A stretch of DNA of 64,000 nt from assembly GCF_008704995.1 (NCBI RefSeq), contig NZ_CP023747.1, positions 3,126,501 to 3,190,500 on the forward strand, in the 5' to 3' direction. The notes beneath the pieces were generated by a model. That model was not told the DNA's origin and ran no database searches. It saw nothing but the letters and a program-made list of their open reading frames with translations. This stretch comes from Streptomyces nodosus. Lineage in GTDB: Bacteria > Actinomycetota > Actinomycetes > Streptomycetales > Streptomycetaceae. Position numbers and translations under genes: made by a program. Shown here in pieces: positions 61,780-64,000 of this stretch (positions are counted from its first letter, which is position 1; each line of letters begins with the position of its first letter).

Positions 61780-62258
61780 CGGGCCTCCCCCCGTAAGGCA
61801 AGGCAGCACCAAGCGCACGTGCCATCCTCCGTGAATCCCCAACTGCCGCCCAGCTCGGTGACGAGAACGTCAACGAGAACCAGGCCGCGCCCGCTCTCCT
61901 GCTCGGTACCGGCGTGGAAAGGCGCGGGGACGGGCGAGGGCGAGTTGTCGTGCACCTCGATGCGGAGTTCGTCCGGCGCCGACATCCAGCCCCGCACGTC
62001 GATGGACTCGCGTCGGCCGTGCTGCACCGCGTTGGTGCAGAGCTCCGACACGACGATCACGACGGCGTCAACCTGGTCTTCCGTCATCCGGCAGTGGCAG
62101 CGAATCCACGCCTTCGTGACGCGCCGGGCAACCCGCACGCTGGTCGGTTCGGATCGGAGCGCCATGTCGAAGGCCGGCAGAACAGCCGTCGGTCCCTTGG
62201 GGACTGAGCGCGGAGGCTCCATCAGCAGGCTGGTCGATCCGGCATCTCTGGGGCGCAT
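61776..62258 (-). CDS. Orphan RsbW/anti-sigma-type ATP-binding protein
   Basis: A 160-residue GHKL ATPase. VAVVIVVSELCTNAVQHGRR-like N-box (VDAVVIVVSELCTNAVQHG), LRIEVHDNSPSPVP (G1) and ESGRGLVLVDVLVTELGGSWGFTEDGTCAWC (G2) place it with the many small anti-sigma-like ATPases of Streptomyces. ATG 62258 follows AGGGAG at 8 bases; an ATG at 62291 would add 11 residues. No sigma factor or STAS partner lies nearby. It diverges from the XRE-like regulator, a pairing often seen in Streptomyces accessory regions. Confidence 0.8.
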   Translation of the reverse strand: MRPRDAGSTSLLMEPPRSVPKGPTAVLPAFDMALRSEPTSVRVARRVTKAWIRCHCRMTEDQVDAVVIVVSELCTNAVQHGRRESIDVRGWMSAPDELRIEVHDNSPSPVPAPFHAGTEQESGRGLVLVDVLVTELGGSWGFTEDGTCAWCCLALRGEAR

Positions 62259-62518
62259 GGGGGAATCTCCCTGGTCCAGGATTGTGCTCATCCGGGCACT
62301 CTCAGCGACGGTCGGTAAGAGCCTTGCAACCCGGCGCGGACGGCTCTACCCCCAACCCGGCCCCGGCTTTTGAGGGGGACGTTGACGGTTCTCCTCGACT
62401 TTTCCCCGGACGTCCCCCGGGTCCGCTGAGTACCGTCCATATGGGGCAACTTGAGAGCAACAGCGTTCTACCGTCGTGGCAGTGACGTGCTAGGCGACCG
62501 GAAGAAGAGGTAAGCGCC

Positions 62519-63847
62519 GTGTTGTTCTTCCGACAAGCACTCGAAGCGCGTGGCGTGCGAACGCCTGAGGACGTCCTTCCGCTGTACCGGGAGGCGGCAG
62601 AGAGGCTTGGCCTGCAGAACGCCGACCCGGCCTCAAAAACGGTCGAGGGATGGTTCTACGAGGGCCGCAAGCCGCAGCGCGCTTTCCGTCCGGTCGTCGT
62701 CGAGATGCTGGGCTACAGCGTCGAGGACCTGTGGACCGAAGTTCCCGAGGGGGCATCGCCGAACTTCAACCCGCTGACCAGCGCGTCGCTGACTCCATCC
62801 CACGCCGAGGCCGGTGTGGACCTGACTGAAATGAAAAGGACGGGCACGATGGCTGTGCTGCGCGCGAAGGAATTCCTCCTCGGGAAAGACCGCGAGAGGG
62901 TGGGTGATGACACGCTCGGCCTGCTCGACGACGAAGTGACGCGCCTCGTCGCTGCGTACCCGCGCGAGCCCCTGTCAGCAATCTGGGACGATCTGATCGC
63001 GACCCAGGAGCAGGTCTTCCGGCTTCTGGAAGGCGGCCGCGTCCGGCCGTCACAGCTGCGGGACCTGAACGTCAAGGCAGCGATCCTGTCCTTCCTTGTC
63101 GCCAAGGGCTTCAACGACATGGAAGTCCCGCACGAGGCCATGACCATGACCCGGGTGGCCGCCTCCTGCGCCAAGGACGCCGAGCACCCCGGGCTCATCG
63201 CCCTCACCGACGGGCTCAAGTCCCTGATCGCCTACTGGGCCAACAAGCCCGATGACGCCTACCACTACGCCGGCCAAGGCGCTGAAACCGCCGCGGCCCT
63301 CCGCGGAACCGTAGGGCTGTGGCTCCTCGGCCTCCAGGCCCGCGCCGCCGCCGTCCTCGGCGACGAAGAGACCGTACGTGCCGCCAACCAGCAGGCCGCA
63401 GAACGACGTGAGCGCGTCGTCCACGACGACTTGGACCAGCTCGGCGGCCTTTTCACCTACGCCCCGGAAAAACAGCTCTACTACACAGTGGAGTCGGAAG
63501 CGCTCCTCGGCAACGGGGGCGCTCAGCTCGCCGCCCAGACAGAAAAGGCCGTGCTCGGGTTCAGCGACCGCGGAAGCCCGACCTGGGCGTTCGGAGACCT
63601 CGCAGGCTCCCAGTGCGACCTGGCCCTGATCCGCCTCTTCAGCGGAGACCTGGACGGAACAGCACAGGCCATCCGCCCAGTCCTGGACCTGCCTGTCTCC
63701 CACCGGAACAACGGCATCGTGGTGAGCGCGCTGCGTGTCCGCCAAGCACTGATGGCCAGCCCCGCGCGTACAGCCGTCACCGCCCGCGACCTCCGCGCGG
63801 AGATCGAAGCCTTCCCTGCCCACCGGCCGGCTCTCCCCCGCGGGTAA
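62519..63847 (+). CDS. XRE-like regulator with a TPR-like C-terminal region
   Basis: A 442-residue regulator. Residues about 1-75 (FRQALEARGVRTPEDVLPLYREAAERLGLQNADPASKTVEGWFYEGRKPQRAFRPVVVEMLGYSVEDLW) look like a helix-turn-helix of the XRE class. The rest is helical repeats (KSLIAYWANKPDDAYHYAGQGAETAAALRGTVGLWLLGLQARAAAVLGDEETVRAANQQAAERR and on), TPR-like, typical of Streptomyces regulators that sense small peptides or stress. GTG 62519 has AGAGG at 8 bases. Divergent from the ATPase gene and probably acting on the flanking genes. Confidence 0.75.
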   Translation: MLFFRQALEARGVRTPEDVLPLYREAAERLGLQNADPASKTVEGWFYEGRKPQRAFRPVVVEMLGYSVEDLWTEVPEGASPNFNPLTSASLTPSHAEAGVDLTEMKRTGTMAVLRAKEFLLGKDRERVGDDTLGLLDDEVTRLVAAYPREPLSAIWDDLIATQEQVFRLLEGGRVRPSQLRDLNVKAAILSFLVAKGFNDMEVPHEAMTMTRVAASCAKDAEHPGLIALTDGLKSLIAYWANKPDDAYHYAGQGAETAAALRGTVGLWLLGLQARAAAVLGDEETVRAANQQAAERRERVVHDDLDQLGGLFTYAPEKQLYYTVESEALLGNGGAQLAAQTEKAVLGFSDRGSPTWAFGDLAGSQCDLALIRLFSGDLDGTAQAIRPVLDLPVSHRNNGIVVSALRVRQALMASPARTAVTARDLRAEIEAFPAHRPALPRG

Positions 63848-63857
63848 AGTCCGATAC

Positions 63858-64000
63858 ATGTATCCGGTCTCGCGCTCCGGCCCACGCCTCAGCCTCCGTG
63901 AACTGACACCTGAGGACGTCGATGCCATGCTGGCCATCTACGGCAGCCCCGAGGCCACGCAACACCTCTCGTTCGAGCCGCGCACCCGCAAACAGGTCGG
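63858..64000 (+). CDS. GNAT-family N-acetyltransferase (5' part only)
   Basis: An ATG at 63858 opens a frame that runs off the window after 47 codons: MYPVSRSGPRLSLRELTPEDVDAMLAIYGSPEATQHLSFEPRTRKQVG. The LRELTPEDVDAMLAIYGSPEATQHLSFEP pattern is the usual start of RimJ/RimL-type GNAT acetyltransferases. It lies 10 bp after the XRE-like gene, so it may be in the same operon. Confidence 0.7.
   Translation, partial: MYPVSRSGPRLSLRELTPEDVDAMLAIYGSPEATQHLSFEPRTRKQV

Overview
The window is high-GC actinobacterial DNA and is almost certainly a Streptomyces chromosome. It carries whiB, the sigI/prsI/arsI partner-switching set, F420 genes, four LytR-CpsA-Psr (LCP) proteins and a hut operon in an arrangement that resembles the S. 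coelicolor whiB-sigI-hut region. Part of the order (whiB, F420 genes, sugar-nucleotide transferase, LCP, acyl-CoA dehydrogenase, purE, purK, GtrA) also matches the M. tuberculosis whiB2-fbiAB-manB-fadE25-purEK neighbourhood as I remember it. Many genes are tightly packed, with GTG starts, 4-base ATGA/GTGA overlaps and long GC-rich hairpins between convergent genes.

Layout: 1-4.9 kb holds a large membrane glycosyltransferase (cut by the window edge), whiB and a cysteine dioxygenase-like gene. 5-8.5 kb holds cofD and fbiB (coenzyme F420 side chain) and an AlkA-type DNA glycosylase. 8.5-24.4 kb is a cell-surface block: a sugar-nucleotide transferase, a secreted peptidoglycan amidase, a TIGR03089 protein, four LCP ligases, a GT2 glycosyltransferase, a thioesterase, VOC and CGNR proteins, and a UDP-glucose dehydrogenase. 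24.6-34.4 kb holds an acyl-CoA dehydrogenase, a CbrC protein, the purK-purE-dipeptidase operon, GtrA, an OmpR-type two-component system and a POT peptide transporter with an attenuator-like leader. 34.4-36.8 kb is prsI/arsI/sigI. 37-42.6 kb is hutU-M20 amidohydrolase-hutF-hutI. 42.7-48.3 kb holds a PLP decarboxylase, a roadblock/LC7 operon with a TTA codon, and an RpiR regulator. 48.5-57.7 kb holds cystathionine beta-synthase, an SGNH esterase, a thiolase, small unknown proteins, a Bax-inhibitor-1 protein and pobA.

From about 58.0 kb to the end the gene content changes to accessory type. A tRNA-like 3' end lies next to a translationally coupled three-gene operon (kinase-like phosphotransferase, LDH/MDH-like dehydrogenase, HPr-kinase-like P-loop protein). 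This is followed by a probably frameshifted small ORF, an orphan RsbW-like ATPase, a divergent XRE/TPR regulator and the start of a GNAT acetyltransferase. No integrase is visible.

The two most unusual loci are (i) a 717-bp foreign-looking insert carrying one small secreted protein gene, flanked by perfect 94-bp direct repeats made from the 3' end of the adjacent glycosyltransferase gene (16.2-17.1 kb), and (ii) the coupled kinase/dehydrogenase/HprK-like operon beside the tRNA-like remnant (58.0-61.3 kb). Both are offered as candidates, not established systems. Gene identities rest on motif recognition by eye; no database search was possible.
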